Positions 45,901 through 56,900 of a DNA stretch of 64,000 nt are shown here, piece by piece. A program made the position numbers and the translations under genes. Source of the DNA: Ectocarpus siliculosus (lineage: Eukaryota > Sar > Phaeophyceae > Ectocarpales > Ectocarpaceae); the NCBI GenBank assembly GCA_000310025.1, contig FN649727.1:3650528-3714527 (forward strand), given 5' to 3'. Numbering within the stretch: position 1 is the stretch's first letter; each line of letters starts with the position of its first letter. The notes beneath the pieces are model-generated. The model did no database searches, was not told where the DNA came from, and saw only the letters and a program-made list of their open reading frames with translations.

Positions 45901-46781
45901 GATGAATGTAAGTGGCACACAGGACGGTCCCGGAGATAAGAAACGCCGAATGAACTGCGAGACTGCGGGCCCGTTCTGGCATGGTCATGACCGCGCTATG
46001 TAGCACCGTCAAACCGGTTGCTGCATCTCTCTTGCAATCAGACCGCGCACAGAGAGCTGTCTACCTTTGGGTCGTAAAAACAAAGGATAGGTTGTTAATA
46101 CAGGGCTTTCAGGAGAAAAATACGTGACATAACAATTGAGTGCTACGAAACAGACGTCAGCGATGCATCCTACACTATATCCTATGACATGTGTATGCCT
46201 GACGGGGGCAACGAAATGAGAAATTGGCGCTGCACCCGAAATTGACGTTTCTGATCGGCGGGGGCCTACGCGCACCTATTCTGGAGCGCTCGGTGTGCAT
46301 ACAGTAGGTCCATCATTGCGCCACGATAATCCGGTACGGCCGGGGCGCAACACAGCAGTGAAGTACTTAGACTTACATCCGAAAGAGCACCTCTGCAAAG
46401 CTCAACCCTGAGATCTGGAGAAAGATTCCTGGCCGTACTCTGGGACAGTCCCGCCACGCACAGCCCTGGAAGTTCGGAGATCGCCCCAGAGCACAACTCA
46501 AGGATATGAGAGCCTGACAGTCGCGGTGCCGCGTGAGCCTTCCTTGCGCAAAGTGCCGGAGCGGTCGTTGTGGCCTGCCCGCACAGAGCTACCCTCTGAT
46601 CCGCAGTCAGAAAGTATGGCGCAAGTCGAGAACACTCCTTGGCGACACGCAACGACCCTTGACATGAACATGGTACTACAACAGCACACACCAGCAAGCA
46701 ACAGAGTCGTCGGCTATGTTTAGACGATGATCTGCTCTTGCGACCTGGACTCGGCCGTACCTGCTTCAACACAGACCCCAT
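42947..46781 (-). CDS. Secretory-type protein with ~19 two-cysteine repeats and C-terminal J domain
   Basis: Three exons, all in phase: 46781-46377, 45843-45485, 44888-42947, giving 901 residues. Residues 26-40 (LCCLLVCAVVVPCSC) form a signal peptide or anchor after a basic N terminus. From about residue 50 to 593 there is an array with ~29-residue spacing and pattern LC-x-GA-xxxx-PA-x-C-xxxA, each unit with two cysteines. Clear units start at Cys67, 97, 129, 158, 186, 215, 245, 274 and so on to 591. Both exon joins restore the repeat exactly, which supports the model. Residues ~600-710 look like an Ig-like beta domain (HATLEVWDQWGGKIHKDSST). Residues 830-890 are a J domain with HPD at 860-862, preceded by RELRRAYYRQSLLW. 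J domains activate Hsp70; together with the signal and cysteines this suggests an endoplasmic-reticulum lumen or extracellular role, by inference. I do not know this architecture. Confidence 0.86.
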
Positions 46782-48488
46782 CCTACCGCTATATACTGCT
46801 GTAGTCTACATACATATATCAGATTGGTGCTAATGCTGCTGCTTCTCTAGGTCAAGTCGCTGCTACGGTACAGCCCCGCAGATCCGACGAAACGAGAGAG
46901 AGCGAAAACGAGAAAAGGGCAACGATGGCAACGACGCAACGACTCATCATTTGAAACGGTAGGTATTTCGCCGCAGTTCTTGTCCTCGCGTCGAAATGTG
47001 ACAATGTGACAATGTGACTGCGACATGGGGCGAACCATATTGTCGTAGAGGAGCAGGATTCACTTTCATTGATTGTGGCCCTACTCTAGTTGAACATGAC
47101 AGGGAGGGAGGGGGGGGGGGGGGTCCCCTGTCCTGGCACTTCCTATGTATCAACTTGTCAACTTGTCAACAGGATCAACGTGAGAATGCGGTCAACATGT
47201 AGACTCGCGTCCTGCTGACGACGCCAACAACCAGATCAGGACTCGGGGTTTGCCTGGGAGTTTCTCCTATCATGGAGGGTACCTATCTACGTCATACAGC
47301 AGCAATATCGTTTACACATGGACTGATAACGCCTATGTCCACAGTCAACATCATCGCAGTGTCTCGTGTCTTGTGTCTCCTCCTCGTGTCCTTGTCATCC
47401 CGCCCCGAAAAACGACAGTCCACAGTGCACGTGAAGCGTGGTTATTTGTCGAATACATAGCATCGACCGCGCTTATCGGCTGACCAATGAACATACGTCA
47501 GTCTTATATCGTAGTAGTGGTTGTGTGGACATGAACTCTGAGAGACGCGTATAATAAGCATGCTCCCGCATGCATGTGACGAACGAAGCTCGCTGGAACT
47601 CGAGAGGTGAGAGACCGCGTTGTGACAAGTCTTCACATCGAAGGGGGGAGGGTACTGCATTTCTTGTTCGTTTTTCATGATCCAGCAGTCTCGGCACCAA
47701 AAACCGATCTAGACGAGTTCGGAGTGACACATGCCCTGCTGGTCTATTTACCGCTAAATTTATTATTGCATCCAGCATCGACAGAAAATGGTCTATCAAA
47801 GATGATGTTTACGATTGGTGTGGTTTAGACTTCGTATGATGCACTGTGGCGTAGCTGGGCCGTTGAGTCGTTGTGCCGACCTGGTGCTCTATCCATTTTT
47901 TAGCGACACTTGCAATAACAAAGTTTGACAATAACTTTTTGGGTGTCAGTATCTGTTCCTCACCAGGCCCACTCGGAAAGATGAAAACGATCGTCATATC
48001 ATTTCTTTTAAGGGACAAAATATGACGGTTGTGCGCTCTCATCACTGCTACTCGCGCTCCCCATCTTGCCCTCGTCCTGCATTCCCTTCCCTCTCTCAAA
48101 CCACAGAAGGCAAGTGTAAGCAATACACTGATATCGAGCATAGATTTCTACACACGTGTTGGAAAATATAAGGGCCATTCTGAAAGAAGCGCGAATGAAT
48201 ACCGCAATGGTCCCTATATTTCTGAACAAGAGTAAGTGGCAGTCTTTAGTTTTGCAGCGAGGCAGAGGGAACCCTCGAGGAGGCTCGGCCAACCGCACCG
48301 GCAATGATCCTGCACTCAAGGTGTCACGATAACCTAGAACAACGTTCGTTCCCAGAAGGGACAAGGGTAAACGGAGACTGCGACGTTGCAGTCATGCCCC
48401 AGACCCCTCTTTGTCCTGTTGCGTAGAATCCAACGGCGACTCTGAAAAACGTATTGAGAAAAAGTGTTCGAGACATTGGGTCCCCTAT
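46782..48488. other. Intergenic stretch, no gene seen
   Basis: This holds the promoter of the J-domain gene. Open frames on both strands are short and unremarkable. There is a G run at 47109-47124. Confidence 0.4.
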
Positions 48489-48491
48489 TTA

Positions 48492-49714
48492 GGCCACTTG
48501 TTAAGCTGTCCTTTTTTGGGCTGTCCCTTTTCTCAAAAAGGGACGAACCAAAAAAGAATCTAGCAAAAAGATGACCCACTTGTTACGGTGCTGGTCGATC
48601 CTTTTTGCTCATCCGCCAAAAAAAATGACCCTGCAACAACAAGTGCAACGGCCGTTCGTCTCACAATGAGTACCTTGGCACCGAGTTGGTTTTTCGGTGA
48701 TATCTCCGCACAGAGCGAAGCATCAGCAACTGTAAAGCTATCCCCCGCGAGCTGGGTGCTTGGTCCGCCTTGTGTGGCGGCTGATCGAGACCACAGGGCA
48801 GTGGGAGGCACGGCAACTGAGGTGGCGAGAGTCAACAGCACCTTGAAAAACCCCACCGCGCCAACAACCAGCTTTGTTTGCTCTTTTTTGCCCATGCCGC
48901 AACTTTGGTTCATGGATGCTCCTTCGCCACACACTGAAACAACAGCGATGACAAAGGTATCCGCCACGAGCTATGTGTATGGTTCGTCTTGTGTGGTGGT
49001 TGATACAGACCAGAAGGCTGACGGGCGGTCAGAGGTTGTGAGCCCGAGAGTGGTGGACAAGCGGAAAAAATGACCCGCCGCGTCTCCAAGCATATTTTTT
49101 GTTCTTTTTCCCCGTGTTGCAACTTTGGTTCATCGATGCTCCCTCGTCACACACCGAAGCAACAGCGATGACAAAGGTATCCGCCATGAGCTGTGCGTCT
49201 GATTCGTCTTGTGTGGTGATTGATACAGACCAGGACGCTATAGGTCGCCCAGAAGTTGTGTTCGCAAAAGTTGACTGTGCACCAAAAAGACCCACCGCTG
49301 CTGCGTCCAGGCTCTTTCGGCTCGTTTGCCGCTTGTTTGCCGCACACACATCGGGTTGTCCACCTGGTCAGCCGAATGACAACATTACGTCTATCGCCGA
49401 GGCTACTGACTCCGTACCAGTCACATGACACGACTCGTGCGAATACCGTTAGAGTTTGCGGGGATCATCCGTCGAGATATTCAAGTTTGTGGGCAAGTGT
49501 CATGTGTTGTGACAGAAAAAGGACAACAAAAAAGGACCGTCCCATCCTGTCACAAAGTTGCCCAAAAAGGGACAGGATGGGGCGATCTTTTTTCGCTGTC
49601 CCTTTTCGGGAGGTTCAAAAATGCAAAAAAAGACCACGTAACAAGTGGTTCTTGGTCAGTTGTCCCTTTTTGAGAAAAGGGACAGCCCAAAAAAGGACAG
49701 CTTAACAAGTGGCC
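48492..49714. mobile_element. Non-autonomous PIF/Harbinger-like DNA transposon
   Basis: Perfect 53-bp terminal inverted repeats, starting GGCCACTTGTTAAGCTGTCC, lie at 48492-48544 and 49662-49714. They are flanked by the 3-bp direct repeat TTA (48489-48491, 49715-49717), the TWA target typical of PIF/Harbinger. A second, inner inverted pair (CCACTTGTTAC near 48574 and its complement near 49638) is present. The inside is three ~220-bp tandem units at about 48690, 48911 and 49131. No transposase is recognised, so an autonomous partner elsewhere would be needed. Identical arms suggest recent movement. Confidence 0.85.
48690..49345. repeat. Three ~220-bp tandem units inside the transposon
   Basis: Units begin around AACTTTGGTTCAT (48901 and 49121, spacing 220); a more diverged first unit precedes them. 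The two later units share blocks such as ACAGCGATGACAAAGGTATC. Plus-strand translation gives repeated MTKVSA and CVVVDTDQ peptides, but a stop separates the frames, so coding is doubtful. Confidence 0.75.
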
Positions 49715-49717
49715 TTA

Positions 49718-51594
49718 GAACACCAAAATCAGCCCACTATTTGCTCGGCGTATACGTACTAAATCACTGGACAACCCTTCGTTGGTGATAGGTTCTCCAC
49801 CTCGGACGGACAAGCGTACCAGGCAATGGCGGCGAATCCAGAAGGCCCGCGGTGCATCATCGAAGTGTCGGGGGGGGAGGTTGGTCAACGAACTCGACGA
49901 CTACAATCGCGCGTTTTCTCAGTGGCGGCGACAACACGCGATGAAACTCAGAATTTTGTCAACGACGGCCCTTTCAAGAAGGCAAGAGCTACAAGCACAT
50001 GGCTTTTTTAGTGTTTGGAGCCTAAACATAATATGTGAAAAATGCTACCAAGCTCGCGCACAGCTCGAATATATGAGCAGGTCCGTCATTATACCCTGAC
50101 AAGATTTCGAACTCCCTACCACACAGCAGCAGTACTTTCCCTTTGCCTCAAACAGACAGGTCGTCATCTCTGTACGTGGCCTGTTGTTGCTGCTGCTACA
50201 GGACTCCTTCTTGGGCGCACTCGCACGGTCCGTGGTTCCAGCGAGATGCAGTAACAAGGAACAGGGAGTGCAAGTCCTGCCGGTACATAACGTATTTCGA
50301 GATTGACACGCACATGTACTTGTCGTGACTCCCAAGGCCGCCGTTTACAACGTCGTTCAAGGACCAATCGGCGAGAAACACAAACGCCGGCGCTTTTCTG
50401 CAGAGCTGCTTCAAGAACACGAGAATCACCTCTCGGTAAGTCTGTTGGGCATAAATGGATGAATAGCAAACAAGGTCTGTTTGTAGCCACCGTCCTTCTG
50501 CTGTCTAATCAATGCTCTCGCCGTCGCATATATTTTAACGACCGTCATCCTGTAACCGAACAAACAAACTACAAAAACGCGCTTACTTGTCATGCAAAAA
50601 ACATCGTAGTGTCGGTTGTTGGAGTCAAGCAGCATTCCGCCAACTTGGGAAATGACAAAGGTACATGCATTATAAAACATTGTCCGTGAGTGGTGAGTCA
50701 GCCTACACCCTTGCTAGCGTCGTGACGGTTTTGGCGTTCCTGGATTGGATTTTGTCGATCGGTACTTTTTCTCGACGTTTTCCTTAGGCGAATCTTCATA
50801 CCAAGCACGACTGGCAGACAGGCACCGGGTAGTATTATCCCTCGCACGTATAGCCATGCACGTAGTAAACAAGGTTGGGTCCGGGAACGCAACGGATGGG
50901 GGTGACGTTTGCCCGCCACGTGATTGTGCGGGTTATTCGGCGATGCGATCCCCATACGTATTATTTCATGACTTACATGGAAATACCACACTATGACTAG
51001 TGGTTTAGTAGGCCAGGTTGTGTGTAAGTCGACCGAGGCAATGAAAAGGCCGCAAACGCTTTGGATGCATTCCTGTCACTTGTGCTGAAAGAAGCGAAGG
51101 GGAACACGATACCCGTCTACTGACAGAGATAGAGACAACGAACCTACGTTTTGGCAGGGTTGAAATGGCCCCTTCTGTATGGTCAGGGGATGCCCTCGGT
51201 ATACGGTGGTCACACCGCAGTGTGGCTCTAGTGGAGTGTGAGGTAAATGTCACCGACGTCATTCCCCACATATCCTCTTCCACGACTACAGATCCGAAAT
51301 CGGACGCCCGAAATAATGTGCGCGATACGAAATCATGGCACGCAACAGAGTGTTGTAGACATCCCGACGTTTGTTTGCGGTGTATGCCTCTGCTGCCTTC
51401 TTCGGAACACCGCCGCCAACGACAAACAAAATAATTCGCAGCTTAGACTCCGCGCTTGTGTTCTTCACCCACAATTACAAAGCACCAATCAATGTCGTAG
51501 AAGCAGCACGACTGTGACAAGCCTTGGTTCTATCGACCTGACCACTGCGCAAGATAACTACATACTAGCGAACGCCTCGTGACAATTTCTAATA
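49718..51594. other. Stretch with exon-like minus-strand blocks of an unresolved gene
   Basis: Minus-strand blocks have protein-like composition: 51470-51286 (KLRIILFVVGGGVPKKAAEA, ending in a stop), about 50640-50585 (GGMLLDSNNRHYDVFCMT before a GTAAGC donor) and 50417-50196 (VILVFLKQLCRKAPAFVFLA DWSLNDVV, ending in a stop). The last two can be joined in phase. I do not recognise the product and cannot build a start-to-stop model. It may be a decayed or partial gene. Confidence 0.35.
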
Positions 51595-53745
51595 CTACCA
51601 AAATCGCTTCTGCTGGGATCCAACGGTCGCGACGAGCTTGTCCTCTCCGGCGGGCACCTTCATCATGCCGAAATCCCCTTCACCGTCGTCCATCACTTCC
51701 CCGTTGCGCTTGAAGACGCCGCCAAACACCTGCGGCTTGGGCTCACCACCCAACTCTGCTTCCCCCGCCCCCTCCCCGTCATTTCCCTCCGACAGCAGCC
51801 CCCCCATCTCGCCCATGCCGTCCACCATCAACACCGTCCCGTCCATCTCCAGCTGCTGCTTCTTCTCGAAAGACAGCACGATGGTGAACCTGAGGCGCGC
51901 CCTGTTGGTCCTCTTGTCCGAGTAGACCGCCCACCTTCCGCCCACGGGCTGGAGGCCCTCTGGATCGCTCCACTCGACACCAGGCGTTTTTCTGACGGTT
52001 GGGCCGCCCACCACCTTTTGATCCGGTGGGGAGGGATACGGCACACCCACAAGGAGCGATAGACCACGATCAAATCAGACGAAGCGTAGAGTGGGGTCCT
52101 TATGCGCGGACGAACATAAGTGCATCGTGCACGAAACGATAAAAATAGAGCTCTGTAACACACACCAGCAGCGCACGGGCACGGACGTCGAAGGCCCGGC
52201 CGCGTACACCGCCGCAGTACACAGTAAGCAGCAGCGTTGTACGAGGGGCGTCGACTGCTGCCGCTGCTGCTACTGCTGCCGTTGTATGAAATAAAACACT
52301 AAATATAATAGCTCACAACCCCGCCTTCAGCACTTCGTGTTACCTGGCCGTCAGCTCGAAGGATAACGCGGCCGCTTAGGTCTTCGCCATCACCTGTGCT
52401 GCCGTACAGCTGAACGCAACCGTCAGCGGAGCGAAGCACGCGTGCGGCGAAACGCAACAAAGCGACGGGGTGGGGGCAAAGGGAAGGGTTTTGCAGTGTA
52501 CCGTTGTGTAGAGACATGTAGTGAAAACTAGGGGGCGGGTAAACAGATATAGTTGGGGGTGCGGCAGTACTAAAAGCGGAACGTTGAGCACGCCCAGGGC
52601 GTCCAAGGAAACTGGGCTGATGGGCTGCTGTACTGCCTTGAATACCAAGTGCGCATGTTGCAAAAATGTGCCTGGGGGTGCATAACAAGAAACGATCTGC
52701 TTCGGGTAGTCCTTTGTATCGACCATATGTTGCTACTCGTGCATACATGCTACTGCTGGAGAGTACAACGTATGTAATTAAGTAAAATAAATACACGCAC
52801 AGAAAGACTACCCATTCGAGATATTCCCACAGCCGAACGGGATGTGGTGGATTCTGTTCAGTGAATGGAGGAAAACCGGCTGGGTACTGGACTTATTTCG
52901 AGTCTTTTAAGTCTTTACACTGATGATTTTATCAGTGATGCCAGCTGGTGCTAAGTACAAAAACATCTGTATACAAGGTATCCTACATTTTACAATACAT
53001 CCCCTGTACTTCTCTACTGGGTCAACGACAAAACATCGGGGATAATCCCTCCGTTGTGTCTTGTGTTGTAAAATGTAACCTTCATAGGGGACACGGCACA
53101 GCAGTGTCTATTGACAGCTTAATGTAGAATCTGGTCCACCCTCTACCGCTGTTCTACACTACAGTACGACATCGGCGCATGAGACGTGCTTTTGTACTGG
53201 TGTACCTTCCAAAACCCGACCATTGCTTCGGGTTGTCCATTCTCGAGCTTGGTATCCTGGAGCGTAATCTCCTTGGTGACTGGCGAGCCCGGGAACGCGT
53301 CGTTCGGGAATATTGCCCCCTCCAAGCCTAGCCCCACACCCTTCCCCACGCCAGCTACGGGTGCTGCCGCAGCTTCGACGACCGCACGCCGTCCGTCTTC
53401 AACTTGCTCTTCTAGTCGATCCCTCTCTGCCTTGTTTGCCCTGAACTCGTCGATGCCAACGAGTTCATCAATGCCATCATCATCGTTGGCGCTACTTCTG
53501 TCATCATCTTGATCGCCGGCTGCTTCTGCTGCTGCTCGAGGAGCTGTTGGTGAGGTGTTTGAAACACACCTCAACGGTGACCGGCTGCTTGATGTTACGC
53601 CGCATAGGGACGGTCGTGCCGCACCACTACCTCTGGCGGCTAATGGTGGGGCGAACGACATGGACGAACCAGTCAAGCTCATTGCAACTAGAAACGCGAG
53701 CGCAGGGCATTGTCGATGTCGTTGATGCCGTTGGTTTGCCATCAT
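51595..53745 (-). CDS. Plastid-targeted conserved-looking protein, function unknown
   Basis: Three exons in phase: 53745-53206, 52409-52344, 52014-51595, giving 341 residues. The N terminus has a hydrophobic signal segment (ALAFLVAMSLTG) followed by SSMSFAPPLAARGSG. This is the signal-peptide/FAP-motif/Ser-Arg-rich transit peptide layout used for import into secondary plastids. An acidic, coiled stretch follows (residues about 75-110), then a compact domain with GFWKLYGS, GRVILRADGQVVGGP, GGRWAVYSDK and RLRFTIVLSFEKKQQLEMDG. I do not recognise the family. Intron 1 carries copy 2 of the retroposon-like element. The start lies only 195 bp from the divergent homoserine dehydrogenase start, which is also plastid-targeted. 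An adjacent ATG at 53742 is an equally good start. Confidence 0.8.
52798..53075. mobile_element. Short retroposon-like element, copy 2
   Basis: It matches copy 1 (11965-12266) from CAGAAAGACTACCCATTCGA to the CCGTTGTGTC end, with scattered substitutions and small indels. It is in intron 1 of the plastid-protein gene. Only a short possible target repeat (ATGTAA on both sides) is visible. Confidence 0.78.
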
Positions 53746-53940
53746 CCAGCTCTACCTGCTGTCCAATCCTTAGGCTGCTGAGGTTTGATTGTGATGTCTG
53801 ACTCCCATCGGGGGTGTCGCACAATCAGCTGAAAATCTACAACTGGGGGGGATCCCTGTTCTATCAAATGCCTCATACACCTGTGGCACGAACCACGGTA
53901 TACTGCAACCCTGGCAACGAAAGAGCAGACTAACTGAATC
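53746..53940. promoter_or_regulatory. Compact bidirectional promoter of two plastid-protein genes
   Basis: 195 bp separate the two divergent ATGs, so both untranslated leaders and core promoters must be packed here or overlap. I see no TATA box at a convincing distance. Confidence 0.6.
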
Positions 53941-56900
53941 ATGGAACCAATGTGCACGCCGAAGACGAGGGTGGGTGGCCGCCGCCAGCGCCCGTCGTTT
54001 ATTTCCACGGCCGCGGTAGCTGTCGGTTGCATGTCCTCGTGGTCCCAAGCTTTCGTGGTCCCAACGGCATCGTCGTCGCGCGCAGTGTCCGGAGCTTTCA
54101 CCCCCACCGTGAACTCTCGCACCCCAGTATGGGAGAGCGGCGCCGTGGAACGGAGGTGAGAGGGAGGTAAAGGGAGAGGAGCGCGGTGTCAGTCTCGTGC
54201 GAGGGGCGCAGGGACGTGTGTATGCTTTCTGCACTACCGTACACATGAAGGCGCTGCAACATGTGACATGTTAGACGCGTGTAGGCTGACATAGCAAGCA
54301 CGACCGTAACCACTTGTCCGACAGGTCGGGTTGCCTTTATACCTGTTGCAGGGGTGCTCTTTTCCTGTGTAGCAGCGACAGCACCAGCAGGAGCAACTTT
54401 CCATGAAGAACAGATCCGCCCGTTGTTCGAAGTTACCATTGGCAAAGCTTTCAGTGCTGACCGTGAAGCTCATGTTCAACATTCGTCTGAAAGCTCTATG
54501 CATCTAGACTATGCATAGGAATCCGCCTTCATCTCTTAGCGCAGCGTCATGCATACCCCCGGCTGGCTTACGCCGCCGCAGAAGATTCAGACCCCATGCC
54601 TATGCCTGGCAGTGATAGTTGATCGGCAGAGCATGTTCTCTGCGTCTTTTCTCCCGCCGGTTGCCTGTTGATCATTTGGTTGGCTCATGTCCGATACCGT
54701 CGGCGTTCTTCCAGGATTTGTCATGTAATCCCCAATAGTATCATCGTGTCGTCGGTCTGGCGCGGAACGCCCACAACAGCGTTACATGATACGAGACGGG
54801 AAGCGTGTTGAGCTTGGGCGGAGCGCTACAATGCACCCGAAATACCCCGGCTCCCTCTCTCGCACGCTGCCAGACGGAAGGAAAAAATAAATCGAAATCC
54901 CTTTCTATTCGGATCTGAAGCTAGATCTCGGTCGGGTCTGTTGCTGCGTTTCGACCCGCGCACGGATATGAAAGGGGATGCACGCACCTCGACGGACAGC
55001 AGTGTTGCTTCCGACGGTTTGCGGTGCAAGCTTTCGTGGCATTTTCAGCATGAGCAGCAAGATACTGCGTGTATGGTTATCATGCCGACCGACACCATAG
55101 GGCAAACAATGCCGCTGCTGCTGCAGTCCGAAAGGGTGAAACCGCTCACGCAAACCCTGGTCTCTGAGAATATATATCCCGCAGACATATCAAACGTTTG
55201 GATTATCGTAGTTACCGACGACGTTGTCTGTCCCCACAGGTCCCATTTGGACCCGTTGCCATACCCGGTTGTTTTGTTTTAGCGCCCCCTCTACCCCCCT
55301 CTCTACCCGGTCGCAGGAGGCTGCGCGCCGCGCTGCGCATGGTAGCAGCCGAGAAGGAGGCCGCCGCGCCGGCCACCACGACGGGACCGTCACCCGTCGG
55401 GGCACCCCTCAGGGTGGGGATGTTCGGGGGGGGCACTGTCGGTGGAGGCGTGTATGAGATCTGCGAGCAGGTGACGGAACACCATCGATACCGTGTCTTC
55501 TCCACAGCAGCCCTCGCAAGCAATTTAAGCTTGGTTTTGTTCTACAAGGGGGTTACGGGGTGGGGTTAGGGTTAGGGATAGGGATACGAAGCCCGTATTT
55601 CATATATTAACTCTAAAACCCTCGCGTAGGCGGTCCCTGTTCCGCCGAGAGGCAGGGCACCACAAGCGACACACGTTTGTAAAGACAAATGAGCCACATG
55701 TACCCTCGTCAATGCGTAGGCACGCTCATGACCTGCGAACATGGACGACTTGATATTCTGTGTGTTGTCTCTTGCCTTGGTGGGCGGGTACGATTGCGTT
55801 GGGGCGCCAACAGGACAAGAAGGCGTTCTTCCAGGGGCTGGGCTGCGACTCGGAAATCATCAAGGTTTGCGTACGGGACAGCAAGAAGCCCAGAGACTAC
55901 AAGATGGACCCTAAAACGGAGGTGGGCTCGACGGCAGAGTGCCATGCGCCGCACTATGAGAAACGATACGGTAGTTAAAAATACAAAGCGTATTTGGATA
56001 GAGGACGCAGCGTGAGCAAGGTCGAGCTCACGGCGAAAACCACCGCTGTGAGTGCTGTGAGGTTTTCACGCGTAGCAATCCTGAAGGCCCTGACGAAGAC
56101 TTAGTTGTTGGTTGATGTCTTGGAACAGGCGCTGTTGCCTTGCTCTATTTGGTAGACTGGACGCAGGGGCGTGAAGATGCTTCCATCCCCTGATATATTT
56201 TTGTCCCAGGGAGTTGCAGCCCCCCGCCGTAACCTGCGAGTCTTTCCTAAGAACTACCGTTCAGACCCTCAGATCCCATGGCGAAAGGCATCCATGTTGT
56301 TGTGCTCTGACGGTGTTGGTTTCCAGCTTCCTTCTCGATAGCCCATGGTGAGTTCCAACACTAATATTGCCAAAAGCGCCGATCCGAGTGCAGCGAAGGC
56401 CCTCACGAAAGAAGCCCGCAGCCCTACCTACACTTCCTGCTTGCACATGGGCGGTTTCCTGACGTGCCCTCCACCGTGACCGCCTCCGGGCCTCGCGACG
56501 GGCCGTATTGGCCGGGCACTCCCGGGGTAGCCCACGTCGAGGCAGCGGACGACACCGGCTAATACCGTACTCCCCGAAGTGCGTTGCATAGGAGGGCCGT
56601 TCCAAGGCACGGGGCTACCCCCTCCGTGTTTCGGTCCTCCGATAAATTTTGCTATGTTCGGGAGCTCTTTGAGCATGGCGGCCCGATCGACTTGCTGTCC
56701 CTCCTCCGGGGAACTCATGAGCTTGCCGCCCAACCACAAGCCGGTAGCGTCGATGCGCCCACTCCGCACTGTATGTTCTATGCCAGTCTTCAGTGCGATA
56801 TCGGGCCGCCATGCTCAAAGAGCTCCCGAACTTAGCAAAATTTATCGGAGGGCCGAAACACGTAAGGGGTAGCCCGGTGCCGTGGAATGACCCTCCTATG

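Noticed and set aside
49826-50011. Plus-strand 61-codon frame starting MAANPEGPRC
   Set aside because: Composition is passable, but no partner exon, homologue or splice site was found.
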